A stretch of DNA of 64,000 nucleotides, from positions 1-64,000 of the forward strand of contig JALDNG010000755.1 of the NCBI GenBank assembly GCA_024349245.1, given 5' to 3'. Below are positions 27,401-41,309 of the stretch, in pieces. Below the pieces are notes generated by a model. That model was not told where the DNA came from. It saw only the letters and a program-made list of their open reading frames with translations, and did not search any database. The translations under genes were made by a program, and so were the position numbers. The stretch's first letter is position 1, and each line of letters begins with the position of its first letter. Origin of the DNA: Neodontobutis hainanensis (Eukaryota; Chordata; Actinopteri; Gobiiformes; Odontobutidae).

Positions 27401-30200
27401 GAAATCTTGATAAATAGACTGTGAATGTTAATCTTATACTTTCGTCTTTGCGCAAATGTAGCAAGTAACAAATTACGTAAGGCTAGAAATGTACAATCCC
27501 TTTATTGATTTTTACGAAACAAAGCGAGTTAAATTGAGAATATAATCAGGGAGTAGAAATGAAGAGAACACATTATATATTTTGATATTAATATGTTTAA
27601 AGGTGAGTCGACATAATTTAGACGTTAAAACGAACAAGATTCTTCGCATAACTTATCTACATATACATTCTCAAGTCATTTCAAATAACAAAAGCCAAAA
27701 TTAAGCTGACTGTGTGTAAAAGAGTCGCCTATTGAGTAATTAAACCTTACAGGATTATTTGCATCGAAAAGTAGACGTTTACTTGGTTTTACATTTACAT
27801 AAGCAGGAGATTGCGAATTCAAATGGACTGGAATAGGTAATTAATATCTTGAAAAATTTTGTCCCATACATCATTATTCAGAATATATCAAAAGAAGCTG
27901 TTTCCTTTGAGAGTTTTTTTCTTTGATGAGTTATGTTGCTCGACCTACTCGATGTATTTTAATTTTCAACTCTCGAGACAAGTTTTCAGTCAGGCAGAAT
28001 GCTCACTTTCTTCTTGATAGCGCAATAAATATATTTCCAAAAGTATTTATTTTTTAATTATATGATAGAAGATAACAAAATTTTAAATTTGTTAACAGTT
28101 TATAATTAGACAAGTTACCTTGTTCTTTTTCCATGATATAGGTCTACATGTCCATGTATCACGTTATAAGTGTTGAAAATGAGCGCACTTTCAACTTTGG
28201 CTTACTTCGGTCAATTAACTTGATTGGTGGTTAACATCATTTATTCGAGTAGACTGACTATTGTAGTCAATATAGTTTCAAGGTGATCAAAAAAAATAAT
28301 TTCGGTCTAAAATACTTTTGCCAGAGCAAAAATATAAAACATAGCAAAATTCTCTCCCAGCAATTTAGCAAGTCTAAATATGTTAAATTATCATCAATTC
28401 AGACATCTATGTTGGATACCTGTCAAAAATTATTTCAAGCTCCATTTTAAAAAATTAGAATTATCTTACAACAGTAATGTTCATCGATGCATTTTTCGGT
28501 TGTTTAAGGTACTATAATCACGTGAAAGGATTTAAAACATTAAAATACTTCCGATCAAGTCTATATCATGGATTAAATAGAATTTATTATACGCAGCATA
28601 AAACCAACCGTGTTAAATTCAATTTTCAATAAGATATGACAAATACTAATTTTTAGATAACATTGTAAAAACTACTCCCCTAAAAGTCACGCATACCACT
28701 ATCGAGTAGAACCATAACGAAACATGTGAAGGGTAACTATGTCACAGTATACTAACTTTCGATTAATTGATATATTTCGGGTATTTGTCCACCTTTTCAT
28801 GGAATTTCAACAATGAATTAAGAATATAACATAACATTGAATGTGAAAGTTTCGAGGGCGTCATTTTACCATACCTTTTTGTGTCAGAAGAATAATTTGA
28901 GAATATGATTTTTAATTCTTGTGAGACCTATTTAAATTGAAATTAACCTCAATTGCCAGATATTTTTAAAGGCAATTGCACTCTGACGTTCTTGAAAATA
29001 ATTTTTTAATCAACTGGATAATTCATAATTTTTAAAACGTTGGTGTTTTTCGAAGAATTTTGATCTAGGCTAGGATTCCTAAAAGGAAAACTACAATTGT
29101 CTATTTTTTCATTTTATTTCTGGTTATGTGAAAAAGTAGTGAGATAAGTTAAAGTACTTAACAGAATTTAAACTGAAGATGTGTCATTCGTGCGGGTTTG
29201 AGTTCACATTCATTTTAATCAATAGAATTAAACAAATTTCACAGCAAACGTGTGAATGAATCAAGTATAATACGCTCTAAATTCAACAAACTATTTCACA
29301 GTTATGAATTTTAATATTTTTGTAAAAAATAGAATTTTAAAGATGTAAGTCTTGTTTGATGTAAGTTTTACACAATCGATCACTTTGTGAAGTTGTTTTA
29401 TTGTTAATTTATTATGTATTCTATTAATTTGTAAATGAAGCTAAATTATGAATTTCTGATGCTTCAAAAGTTTTATTTTTATTAGAAATGATGAGCTAAA
29501 CCTTTTGGTAGACATTTTCAATGAAGTTGACGTTTAAGTAACTCTGTGCAGCTCAACTTGCAATGTTTCGGAAGTTTAACTCCACACTCAAATGAGACAC
29601 ACACAACACAAAATAAGAGTTATGATCTAATATCGTGTAGTGTGTGATCTAAACCCAGTGAATAGCTCACAACCTTTATCACAGATGGCCTATACCTAAC
29701 TCATAGGTGTTTTTTTCTTTGGAAGTTATTAAAATAATGTTTCAAAGGATGATTCTAGGCACAATCCAACAGAATAAAAATCCAAATTTAAAGAAGATTG
29801 AATGTGCTCATTCTTGAATCAAAATTTGCAAACATGAAAGATAACTCAATTTAAATTAGACCTTTCAATTAAAGTTTAAAAGAGTTTTTGAACTGAGTAA
29901 TTTTAAATCAGTGATATTAAACCTTTTTTTCATTTTTTTGTAAATATTTATTATATCACGCTTAAATTGTTGTGATTTTGAATGTGGCTAAAATAGAGAA
30001 ACACATTTTTGAAAATGTTGTGGTTTTATGTTGTTTTCGTCGAGGACCAGAAGATAAAATTTGACGATATCTCTCAGAAAAATAATAACTACGAAAATTA
30101 GGAAAATCCAACTGAAACACTTATTGTTTCTGAGAATGTAAAATCATAACGGTAAGTCGCTCAGTAGCAAATAATATTTCAAACCATTCACTAAAAAGAT

Positions 30201-30602
30201 TTGATGAATCCTTTATTCCTGGTGATTAAGTTTAAAATTCAAAAAAAATCGTTTTTAGTTAACAATGACATATTTTTCTTCAACCTGATTGTGATTAGGA
30301 AAATAGGTTTAATTCCTTTAAATAGATCTTTCGACCACATTTATGACGAAGATACGAAACCAATTAACGAATCGTTCATAAGTTCTAAAGAACAAACATT
30401 TATGAATTTTGTTTATTCATATCACGTTATCTGGTTTGGTAAAACCAACTTTTCATTTAAAATTATCGTAAACATTGTAAAGTATTGGTTATTGTCTTTT
30501 ATTTGTGAGCCTCCTTTAGTTGCACTGGTGGACTATGTGCTTTTCAACAATTATTTTATCAAAATTCAATTTTCACTATTTAAGAACTATTTACATGTTT
30601 GA
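30201..30602 (+). CDS. 133-codon open frame, unrecognised
   Basis: This is the longest single frame between the left edge and the kinase gene. It starts with two ATG codons and has stretches of mixed composition (DEDTKPINESF, CEPPLVALVDY). I recognise no domain, signal peptide or clear membrane segment. With roughly 70% A+T, a rough estimate is that fewer than one random ORF this long is expected on both strands together, so it is only mildly unusual. It could be an exon, element debris or chance. Confidence 0.15.
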   Translation: MMNPLFLVIKFKIQKKSFLVNNDIFFFNLIVIRKIGLIPLNRSFDHIYDEDTKPINESFISSKEQTFMNFVYSYHVIWFGKTNFSFKIIVNIVKYWLLSFICEPPLVALVDYVLFNNYFIKIQFSLFKNYLHV

Positions 30603-31559
30603 AGAATACTTTCAGATGAATTATTTCATAAGATTTGTAAAGAGAAAAAAATAAATTGAGTGAAATATTAGTAGTAATTTTTAGGTTACTTTTTACTGAG
30701 AATATGTTAGTTTGATTCAACATCTTTTTGTTCAAAAAAGTTGCATTTTTTGTTATCATCGTATCGGTTTTCAAAAAAGGCAGTCATATTAAGAGGGCGC
30801 CATTGAAAATCAAAAGACTCAGACAAGTCTAGATATACTGACAAACGTGGATCATTTCCTTACTTAAGGCCTTATAGAGCTATCCTGAAAAATTCTTAGT
30901 CTCAATTTAAAAAAAGCTTGATTTCATTGATTTTTAAAGGAGAATTCAGACCACGATGGACCAAGGAAAGTGAAAATTTTGCAATTGTCACTTAATTTAT
31001 TTCGATTCCCATAGAAAACATTCTAAAAATTTACTATCTAACATCAGCATGTGAGAGAAAACACAACTTATGAAAATTTATTTTTAAATAGTAATTTTTT
31101 CCTGCATAAACTTTAAAGCTTTAGATAAAACACAAAATATTACTTTTCATGTGAAAAAGTAAAAATGGCGAAATTATATATAAACCACAAAAATTAATTT
31201 TATTCAATAATAGTTAGGTCCAGGCCTTGAGATCTGTTCTTCTGTGTCAGTCAGGCGTGACATGAAAAGGCATATATAGTTACCCTCTTCAATGGAACCA
31301 TTTGAATATTTAAAGAAACGCAGGAGATTTTTACAGAACTCTTAAATCGCCACCAATCTTCAGCTGATCGCTCACGTCCTTAATCTAAATTCTTCCAAAA
31401 GAATTAGAAATATTTAGACAGGCGACTTTTGCATATATTACATCATATTGACTATATTCCTGGTCGCCGTTTGTTCTATTCCCGGCTAAATATCTTTATT
31501 TTCTGACTTATGTGCTTAATCAAGCCTTGGCCTAAGAGAGGTTAGTGGGCATATTAAAT

Positions 31560-31910
31560 GTTAGTTCTCTACTGATCGACCTGCTCTTGGATGGGATCAA
31601 TTTCGACTATGAGTCATTTTGAATTGTTCAAAATTCATGAAAGATTTTACAATCAAATGCATGCAGAGAGTGAGATATGCACAACTCCTTTCAATTTCCA
31701 ACACTCAGCATGTAGGCTCTATCAGTTTATCTTTACTACTCTCTTGAGAGACAGCTACCTCGGCCCTTTTAGTATGCTCTCGATGTATGTATGATTCATT
31801 TCCGCATGATAACCTTTCTTTGTCGTATCCCTTGTAGATCGAATTTTGAAAAAGACTAATTTTAAGACGGGTGAAAAACTTTTTATCGACCACTTTCATC
31901 ACACTTTCAA
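31560..31910 (+). mobile_element. decayed Ty3/gypsy-type reverse transcriptase
   Basis: An open frame of about 67 codons (31,591-31,794) reads through the RT palm in order. It has a MSHFELFKIHERFYNQ segment where gypsy RTs have F--LDL-SGY-QI, then CTTPF where they have K-AF-TP, then QFIFTTLLRD where they have FQ--M--VL-D. The M-PFG-L-NAP stretch is partly deleted, and the YLDD region has lost its aspartates. After a stop the theme continues in another frame (VSLVDRILKKTNFK), matching the helix after YLDD. The overlapping minus-strand ORF is a shadow. Flanking LTRs were not found. Confidence 0.55.
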
Positions 31911-33106
31911 CCTCCTAAGATTTGATATGTCCTTGAACTTGATCAGTTTTAAACATTACATTTAATTATTCGAACATCCGTCATGTTATTTTCCCTTTTT
32001 TCAAATTCAAATGTATGATGAAAACTAAACCTACCACTATCTCATGACTTTTGTCTTAGAGTAAAAGAGAAGTATGTATGGCGTGTGCCACTCAACTCGA
32101 CTTAAACCCAAAAACAAAAATCCTTTTTAAGCTTACAGAATGAATATCTTTAACTAATCTCAGACCCTTCAAATAACATTTTTAACGAAATTAAAATTTT
32201 ATTTGAAATCAAAAATTTAAAAATGAGGATTGCTGAGATGATTTACATTAGAATTAGAGGCGCGCCATATAATCCATTTATTATTATTTATTTTGATAGT
32301 CCTTCTTTCAATAGTTTGAAAATATTTATCACACTTGAAAATATTTATGGTAAAATTTATAATCATGGTATAGACTAATTTCGTTTTATGTTAGGTTCAT
32401 CTTTTACTTGATATGAAGTCCACATTGCGTGTCGAATGAAGAATGGATGTTAAAACATTAAAAATCTCGAACGATGAAAATTGATAATGATCATACAGAT
32501 GATTAGAATCTCAATGTTGATGTTTTTGAAATATTCGTTTTTATGGAGTAAATAGAAAAGTGCGACATCTTTGAAAAATTAAAAGTTCTTTGGTGATGTT
32601 TGAAGGCACTTGACAAGATAACTATAAATATCCGTTGTTTAGCTTAGCACTTCCAAAATTTTATACTTTCATTTCGAATTGTAATCTTTATTTGTAGTTT
32701 AAATTTTAATAGAATAGATCCAGCTCTTTAAGATTGCATTTAAATATATTTTGAATGGTTTAATGGAAAAAAATCATTTTAAAGGTGTCATCAAAATTAT
32801 TAGAATCCCACTGAGGCTGAAATGCCCACCGACGCTTCATTAAATACCAGCACGTCCTTTGAATATTTAAACTTTAAAAGATTTTATAAATCTTATTCAG
32901 ATTGTTTTTCCATCATATTCTATAATGACTGATACTGTGATTTAACATGTCGTAATTTTTTACAATTATACAAAAACAGTGTTTCTGTTTCAAAATATAA
33001 GACATGCGCAAACATTTGGGTTAAGATTTTTAAGGGAACCTATCAATCAGTAATATCCGAGCTATAATCCATGAGTACCAAAAATTAAATTTGTAATTAA
33101 TTTGAA

Positions 33107-33161
33107 TTTTTATTTGTTAAATAAATAAGTTTTTATTTGTTAAATAAATAAGTTTTTATTT
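33107..33161. repeat. 23-bp tandem repeat, about 2.4 copies
   Basis: Two exact copies of a 23-bp unit at 33,107-33,129 and 33,130-33,152, then nine bases of a third. Looks like replication slippage in AT-rich DNA. The unit length equals the commonest intron length in this window, probably by coincidence. Confidence 0.85.
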
Positions 33162-34699
33162 TACAAAAATATTTCTCAAAATTTTAGTGTAATTTTCCCT
33201 AAAATAAGTAATTTAAAACATGGTGAAGAAGCATCGATAATGTTTGATACCCTTTGATGATCACATCCAGGATTAAATGATTCAGCTTTTGAGATTTTTC
33301 ATGTGGAATATAAGATTGTCGCATCTTATCAAATATAAGTATTAGGTTCATCGTGATTTAACGTATTTAGTTATGTAGGAGTCAAAAAATTTTGGCAGTT
33401 GTGTTCTTACAACAAATCAAAGTACGCCTATCCACAGGTAGCTGCTATTTTAAAGCTGTACTTAGATATAAATTATCAAGATACCGGATATGTAAAAACA
33501 CAGATAAACTCAATCTTACGAAATCTGATATTTATAAGGAGACATTGAACTGGGGTCTTCATGGTAACCTTGACTTATATGTCGACCTCCTCTTTCATAA
33601 AAGGATTTATGAGCTGAGAAGTTTTTTTAAGATCTCACTTTCAACAATTAGGTAAAGGCTCAACTACCCTCCTCCGAAAATACCAATTTCAATTTTTTCT
33701 TGACTGATGGCGAATGTGTGTTTTATAATGGCAACATATTTAGCTCTCTAGTTAGAAAATGAAATAAATGTTTAATGGTTTTAATTGGGAAAATTTAACA
33801 CAAATTTCCTTTCCTTGAGTTTTCGAATATTTTGACTTTTAAATTGTGTCTAATATTTTCAGACATTAAATTGAAAGTTCAATCAGTTAAGAAGTTTTCA
33901 CATTTTTGGGTTGGTATATTCGCAGAAACTTAAATTAACAAGGTTTTAATCTAATCGCTTAATATTTTACGTTTATCAATGCATTTTAATTAATGTGCCA
34001 ATTTTCCAAAGTTATATTTAGTAAACTTAAATTCAAAGAATTTTAAATCAAAAACAAAATTGATTTTAATTGTATTTAAGACCAATTATAAACGATACTG
34101 TTTAGATTTTTTGTTTTAAAAATTGATATTTGACTTTTAAACTAATCAATAAAATCGAAAATCACACTCGATTGAAAATAAGAAGTAAAACCAAACATTG
34201 AAATAAACAAAGTTAATTCGATGATAAATTGAACCTAAAGTTCCAGTTGCCCACAGGCACAGTAAACTATGTTGTGAACAGTGAGGAGGGAAATGATTTA
34301 AGAATGCAAACTCAAATGATTAAAATATCAAAGATGAAAAGAAGCACATGAAATATATTGCCAATCATTGAAAGGGTTGTCAGAAAAACGCTTCTGAACC
34401 ATATTATTATTAGTATTCATGATAAACTGATAACTTTGCTATGTAAATGTATAACAGATAAAAATTTTGACTTTTTAAGAACCATCCGTAAAAATCATTA
34501 CCTTTAAATTTAAATTTGGTTATTTAAATCAAACTATTCACGAGGAATAAAACGTGGTAGACAAAGATAAATTCAAATATTCGCAGATTCCAAAAAATTT
34601 TAAAAACTTGATTCTGAAAATATGTATCATTGTGAAATAATAGCCTATTTGTAAGGAATTTTGCAGTGGGAATCGATGTAAACAACAATGACTGGTAGC

Positions 34700-34980
34700 T
34701 ATAAGTGTGTGTCTCGGGATCGTTTGAGATTTAGATTTTCCAACTTTTTATGACCGACTAAAGGGGAATCATTTGTGATCTTTACTAAAAGATACGAGGC
34801 CATGTTGATGAACAAAGGAGACTGCCACCGATGTAAGGTAACCCTAGGTGTAAGGATAGTGTGAGATTTGAGTGAGTAAGAGTCCTACATTATCCGAAAC
34901 CAGAGATAGCTATAATAGGGTTCCTAACGGGATTGGGTCGGGAAAGTTAAGCCCGGCAAATAAAGCCACGCCCGTGAACA
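34700..34980. other. less AT-rich island, unassigned
   Basis: The block around 34,800-34,975 has many GC-containing words (cccggc, gccacgccc). It has no long open frame and no tRNA or snRNA signature I recognise. It begins the 34.7-42 kb zone that also holds the Merlin and gypsy relics, so old transposon DNA is the likeliest source. Confidence 0.3.
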
Positions 34981-35915
34981 TAAATAAAGAATAAACTTCC
35001 ATTTAGAAATGTCTTCATAGGTTTATATCATCCATGCTCAACAAAGAAAATTTCATTAACTTAAATCATTTTACTCTACTTTCTTTCGAATACATGGTCG
35101 TAATGAACTTTTCAAATCAGTTCAATTTTAATTTTTCAAAAAAAACTTTGAAAATTATTTAGCTCCTTATTCCTACGTATGATAAATATTATTCACATAA
35201 TATTTACAAACATATTTTTCGATTCATTTCTACAACGTCGTTTATTCAAAAATAAATTAATCAAGAGATTTTTATTGTGATCAGAAAAGAATCATTTTAA
35301 AAAAATTTATGCAAGATAAGGCGAAATTCCTAATAATTTGCCATCAAGGTTGATTATTTAAAGGTTTTTTGAAATTAATATCGCGTAGAAATTAAAATTT
35401 AACTGAAGTTTTATCTCGAACCTATCCCAGGATATTTTTAATATAAGAACAACTCGTTTGAAGCCATCAATAAATTGACGAGAGGGATGAGAAAATTCGA
35501 ATGATTCAAATGAATTTCAGAAATTTGAAATTTGATAAGATTATATATTTGTATGTGAACAAAAAATAATCACACTTTTTATCGATTTATGCAATGAAAT
35601 ATGTTAAGTGATAAATTCGGATTTTGTCATCATTCATGGAAATCAGCAATTTTTTTATCAGATAATAAATATCTATATTGTTCTGCTGTTTTGATATATT
35701 GAAACTAAATATGGTAAAACTTAAGATAATTATAGAAAGTTTTACATCTATTAAGAAGATATGTATGCTAATTATAACATATCTATGGGAAAATAATTTC
35801 GAAATTGTAGTGGAATCGTTGTAAAACAAGGCTCGAAGGTGTGTGTGCAAGCGCTAACACGTATTTCGAATGAGATTTCCTGAATTTTTTGAAGTTTTTT
35901 TCGAGCGTTGAATAA

Positions 35916-36705
35916 CTTATGGCCAATCATTTAATTTCCAAACGTATGTGCCTAAATTGCCGATATCTCATGAAATAAACGAGAGTTCCAGTAAGCAAAT
36001 CCTCAACCGAGAAAAAATTCGCAGTCACAAACAAAAGTGCCGACAGAGTCGATTTATCTGATATAATTTGTTTTTTGACTCATCTAGAATACCTCTGCAA
36101 AAACTTGTTGTGTTCCTACATTTATGGTCAATGGATGTATCCATATTATATCATGGAAGAGGACTATAAATTTTCTGTACAGACTATTATGCACTGGTCT
36201 CACTTCTAGAGAGATTGGACAGTTTATTACTTCTAAATAAATATGTCAGCCAAAATTGGAAGAGAAGGAAAAATTTTGGAAATAGACGAAAGTATACTTG
36301 CCAAAATAAAATATGAAAGGGGGACACTCTAACAACAGTGAGTGTTTTGAGGTGTTGAGAGAGCCGAGAATGGTGGAAAACATTTTTAAGAAGAAATGGT
36401 TAAGGATAGATTTGAAAGCATACTGCTTCCTATCATACAAAGAAGAATAAGACCCCGTACAAGAAAAATAAGCGATGGATGGAAGGCCTATTCAAAGTTA
36501 GATGGATACGGTTATGTACATGACGTTGTAGTTAATGAAAATAATTTTTTTGATCCGTTTTAACCATAAGTACACACACAAAACATTGAGAACATGTGGT
36601 TGGTCATAGAAAGGTTTTTAAGGAAACATGGTATGCCTAGGTCGCAACACGACTACGAGTACACAGCCGAATTTTTATTCATATGACAAAACATGGATGT
36701 TTAAC
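35916..36705 (+). mobile_element. Merlin (ISXO2/IS1595-like) transposase relic
   Basis: A decayed DDE transposase with its parts in the right order. (1) N-terminal LMANHLISKRMCLNC, the short helix and C-x2-C half of the zinc ribbon, at 35,916-35,960. (2) A KCRQSRF-like piece and then SRIPLQKLVVFLHLWS (36,088-36,135), the usual motif before the catalytic core. (3) KILEIDES with the first catalytic Asp at 36,285. (4) A K-KYERG string. (5) A second Asp in ISDGWKAY at 36,474. (6) A Glu in HTQNIENMW at 36,588. (7) A terminal EYTAEFLF. The Asp-Asp and Asp-Glu gaps are 63 and 38 codons, as expected for this superfamily. Several in-frame stops and frame changes make it inactive. Terminal inverted repeats and target duplications were not located by eye. 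Confidence 0.75.
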
Positions 36706-39420
36706 AATCATTTCTGGATTTGATTTAAAGATGGGGTTAGCCCTCGCATTACTTTTGATTATTCTAATTTTTATGAGTTATTTGAATATTTTTTTTAAAT
36801 TTCTTTTTAGACCTCATTTCAATGATTATTACTGACCTTGTGATGACGCGTATATTTGATGGTGGTGGTTTTGAATGAAATCGAATTATACTCACGATAT
36901 ATATTGAATATTTTCCATAAAAATTATAAAACATCCATTTGAATCAAAAAAATATGCAGTAAAGAAGATACAAATTCAGTCATATCGAACAAAGCAGCAC
37001 CTACATCTATATTGTCTTCACCTGTGCCTAGCGCTAGGTTCCCATCAGCCAGCTCTTATCCTCGTTAGTTTGTGTAGGAAGCAAATACAAATAAATATGA
37101 GATCAAAAATCAACACTTCCTCACTTTTCACAAGAATATTTTTGTCTTGAGCACGCGTAATAGCTAAAGAATGTGGGGAAAGAGTGTTCTGTAGCTCCTC
37201 TCCTAGGTATATCGGAACAGAAGTTTAAGATATATTAAAGTTATAAGATACAAATATAATAATAAGTGAAAATTGGCTTTCGTTATCTTAAGTTTGACCA
37301 TAAATAACTCCAAGTTTAATTAAAATCCACCATGAGAAGTTAACATTTTCTGAAGTGATAACTTTGAATGTTAGGTATTAAGAATGATCACAAATTCCTC
37401 AAAAATAGATTTTAAATTATCATCAATGTAATACGTTTTGCAAAAACATTTAAAAGACGAAAATAAGTCACGCATGAGTCTACATTATTCACCGGAGATA
37501 ACATGTGTTTAAACCTTCTTGTGAACCTACTCTTACTTATTTTTTCCAATTTCAAAACTTCGTGATCTTCTGAACCATAGGTTAGATAAATCTGGTTTTT
37601 AGGGTCGGGAGAGTCTTGTTACGAACAAAATTATCACCCTCTCGTCGCCCTTTAAGATTCACATTTACTCAACAGAATAGGTTTGTTATTAAACAACTTT
37701 TAAGCTGAATTCCACTTATATATTTCTGGGAATATATCGGTATTGAAACCGATGGGTTGGTCCGTGTCGAGACACTCCACGTATGATAGATTGTCGGAAT
37801 ATAAAAGTTCGATTTTTTTGTGAACATAAATCTTGTCACCGATAGCTACTTTCAAGGGAGGAAAACACTTTACTTTATGATATATTCGATATCCTCTCAG
37901 ATGATAATAACAGCGGATGAACGCATGGTATCTTAACTAGCCTTTGGAAGACATTTTATCGACTCGCTCTTTTGAGGCATTTTCTTGAGATCAAGAAGCT
38001 TCGAACACGCCACTATGTTCAATTTAGAAAGAAAGGCTGATTGAATCAGTAAAATACATGAGAAAAATGTCAATATGAACTTAACTACGGACTTCGATAA
38101 GCCTTGGGGAATTTTAGGGAGTTAAAGCAAAGGAAAAAGAAGCTTAGCTCCTCGTTTATAGTTTATTAACGGTCTTAGATATATTAAAGTCAGGATGAAA
38201 GTTGTCGAAGAAATTACACTTGTTTGGGGTATTTTCAAGTTTTCAGATTATGATATCAAACCACTGTCAGTTCAAATCCAAAAAGAGGCTATTATGACAT
38301 CATAACCCTTTGAGAACATCGAAAGGGAAATTCCTTCTCTGTTTAAGCGTATAAATTAATTAAAATCTAGAAAAAGACTGAGGCAGTATTTGTATTGTTG
38401 GAATGAATATAAAAAATACAAATTTAAAAGCAGAGTAAAATAGCCACTAAACCAAGCCATTTAGTGCACAAAGGTTCTTTTATATGAGATACGAACTCGT
38501 TTATAATTTACCAATTACTTTTTCAAACGAGAAAATGAGTTTCATGAAAATGATACTGCATTCCCTCCAAAGTATAATTTTTGTTCAAATATATCAGTCT
38601 AAATTCACACTATAAAGTGATATAATTCCTACTACGTTTTCGCAATTTAATGTTTGATATTTTTAATTTTAACATTATTTTACCACGATGTTTGAGAACG
38701 CCACAAAAGACCTAAAAAATGAAATTTTAATCCGAAATTTAAGAGAGCTGTTTTAAATACAAGAAAGAATTTACATTAGTTACGACGCCGTGCACATGGT
38801 GACGGTAAGTAGGTGGGTTGATTAATTTATGATCAATTTCCTCAACGTAAAACTATCAAAATTTAAAATTTATTTCATCTAAATTTCAGTTATATCCTAT
38901 GTGTTATAGAAAATAAATCTAGAGAGTTTATAAATTTACGTAATAGTACCAGAATGAATTTGATTTGATATGGACAACATTTTTGAAAACACGAATCTCG
39001 AAGTAATAAAGGTTTTATATTCTGAAAGTATAAGCTTCTGTCCTGATTCAATCGTCATAAGCTCGTGGAAATTTTGTTAGTTATGGTAATAATGCATGAG
39101 ACAACTGGATCAAATAAGTTCTACTTAAACCCGACAGTCATGGAAAAGAAATAAGATGGGAAGTTTAGAATAGCTCTTGATCGCATAAAACTCACATATA
39201 CACAAGAGATATAAGCGTACATGGTTTAAAAATAGATATAACGGTATATTTACTTAATGTAGTTGATGGATCTCTATTTCTGACCTTGGGTATCAGCATG
39301 AAAATATATCATCTGAAAAGTAAAATAGATAAAAATACATTCTAAAAACCAAATTTTTACTCATTTAAATGTGATACCTTCTGGAGAAGTACATTCTTCT
39401 GACGTTTCAGCTGATTATAG
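36706..39420. other. unassigned stretch between transposon relics
   Basis: No gene is visible. The base mix is less AT-rich than in 1-12 kb, especially at about 37.0-37.2 and 37.5-38.1 kb. No long frame and no protein motif was recognised. It may hold the gag/protease part of the gypsy relic that begins near 39.4 kb. Confidence 0.35.
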
Positions 39421-39421
39421 A

Positions 39422-40090
39422 CTACTTTTTTGGAATGCGTCGTAGAAATGCTCTTCTCAGCTTTCTTGATGATATTCTCAAGTTAATCGACACTAGAGAC
39501 CCACCTGAAATGTATAAACAAATTTTCTTGCATTGCATCGATCTAATCATTTTAAAATGCATCAAAATATAAAATTATTATTCATTAAAATGAAATATAT
39601 ATTTTTGATGAAAAAAATGATGTAAAGATAACTATAACAAAAAGTTTATGCTATCTTTAATTGAGCCTAACGAGAACCGCAACCTGCTGCTTCTACTTTT
39701 GCTTGGATTCTGTCTTACTATCGTTATTTATTTAAGAAGCAGTTTAAATTGAGTGCTTATTCCGACAATTAATGAGTGGAAAGACTTTCAATTTAATTTT
39801 ATTGACAGATTTGACAGTTTTTTTGAAACTTAAATAATATAGTCCTGAGTTAGTATTGTTCGACAAATACAAAAGAAGATTCGTCTATAAAGATGCTAGC
39901 AACTCCTGCACTACATATTATTTTCACCGCGTAAAGGCGGTAAATAATTAATCCTTTGATACATAACATATATTTTCATGATGTCAAGAAATACTCTTTG
40001 ACCAACTGAGAACTCGCGATTTTCATACCTGAATGAAATTTCTTCGGAACATTACGGCAGTGCCGATTGTCTAAACCTACCCCAAAGATA
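39422..40090 (+). mobile_element. decayed Ty3/gypsy-type RT to RNase H segment
   Basis: LLFGM at 39,423-39,437 matches the LPFG-L motif of gypsy RTs. A few codons later comes FLDDIL (39,462-39,479), the RT catalytic box, then the helix leading to a Lys-Cys pair (IDLIILKC). At 40,050-40,082, HYGSADCLNLP matches the end of the RNase H domain (H-G-ADALSRLP). The two pieces are about 580 bases apart, shorter than in an intact element, and the frame between them is broken by stops, so part is deleted or diverged. It lies on the same strand as, and upstream of, the integrase scrap near 41.4 kb, which fits a single old insertion. Confidence 0.5.
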
Positions 40091-41309
40091 TGCGAGCGAG
40101 TGGAATATAAAAGTTAACACTACTTACTAATTTAGAATCACAAGATTATTATTCAAGAAATTAGATGTAAAGAATCACAAAGGTTATGAACGAAAAAGAG
40201 ACTGATGTGCCATGACCGATTCAGCGGGTACTAACGAACACCATCAAACAGAGTGAGAACAAAGTAAGTTCCTCTTCACTGCTTACAACAGAATAGGCTC
40301 GTTTCCATATGGATCTACGCATAAAATTTGCTAAATTCATTGAGGTTTGATCATCAACATTTTTTCACATCGACAACTTGAAAGATAACAAGAGATAACT
40401 CTACCCTGGGAGGAATCTATTTGCATATAAAACGTCAAGGTATTAAGAGGATACGATCAAGTAAATTAAATATTATTTTCTTGATAGAACTTATGGGAAC
40501 AGTGTTGTATAAGATCTAGAAGAGAAAACTATGTTCCCTTCCACAAAAGGGAACCTGATGACAGGCGAGGAAAATATCTTGTCAATCGTTATTCAAAATA
40601 GATATAAAATGGTGTTTTTCACCTACCCGTTCAGCTAAAACACAAAATACTCGATTTTGATTCGGGATTCCAAATTTTGCCATTACAAAGCGTATGTTCC
40701 ATGCAGAAAATTTTTTTACATTTATGTTTCAACTCTCCATCATTATATCGACATTGTTCTAATGGGCCTAGCAGGGGGTGATTGTCCTAAAATACACTAT
40801 TATTAGTGCTCATATTGTGAAAGTATGTCGAAGAGGAGTGAATTGCTGAACTGCGGAACCAGTTAGGCAGTTTCAATAAATGGGCGTTTATTGACGTAAA
40901 CTTTCTTCCAGAGAAGCTCCGATATGTTTGACTCATCCTTATGTTACAACAAACAATCACTATATAGGGAGGTTCTGCGGTGAAAAATCATGGTTAATGT
41001 TGTTTACAGATTTTAATGGCCGTAGGTGAAGAAGGATTTGATAATTTGACACCATTATTTTATTGTGTGAAAATCATGTATACCATGTCAGAAAAACCAA
41101 AAAGTATAAACACGTCCATATAATCCAGGAATATGCTAAGTTTACTGTATGCATGCAGTTGGCATGGATCTGTTGAATATATTAAATTAATATGTGATTC
41201 ATTAAGCAGTTTTGTTCTCGATCGTACACATATTCCAGCACAGTTTTTTCCGAGGATATTATCTCCATTTTGTATTTATAACACAAACAAACACACACAC
41301 GGATCTTAA

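Larger units (their letters stand above)
17060..31500. other. AT-rich stretch without assignable genes
   Basis: No recognisable gene. Less AT-rich patches at about 17.15-17.65, 22.3-22.7, 24.2-24.6, 25.6-26.2 and 26.6-26.8 kb may be further element debris, but I could not assign any of them. A 47-codon open frame starts at about 26,672 on + and has mixed codons; no family was recognised. Confidence 0.45.
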
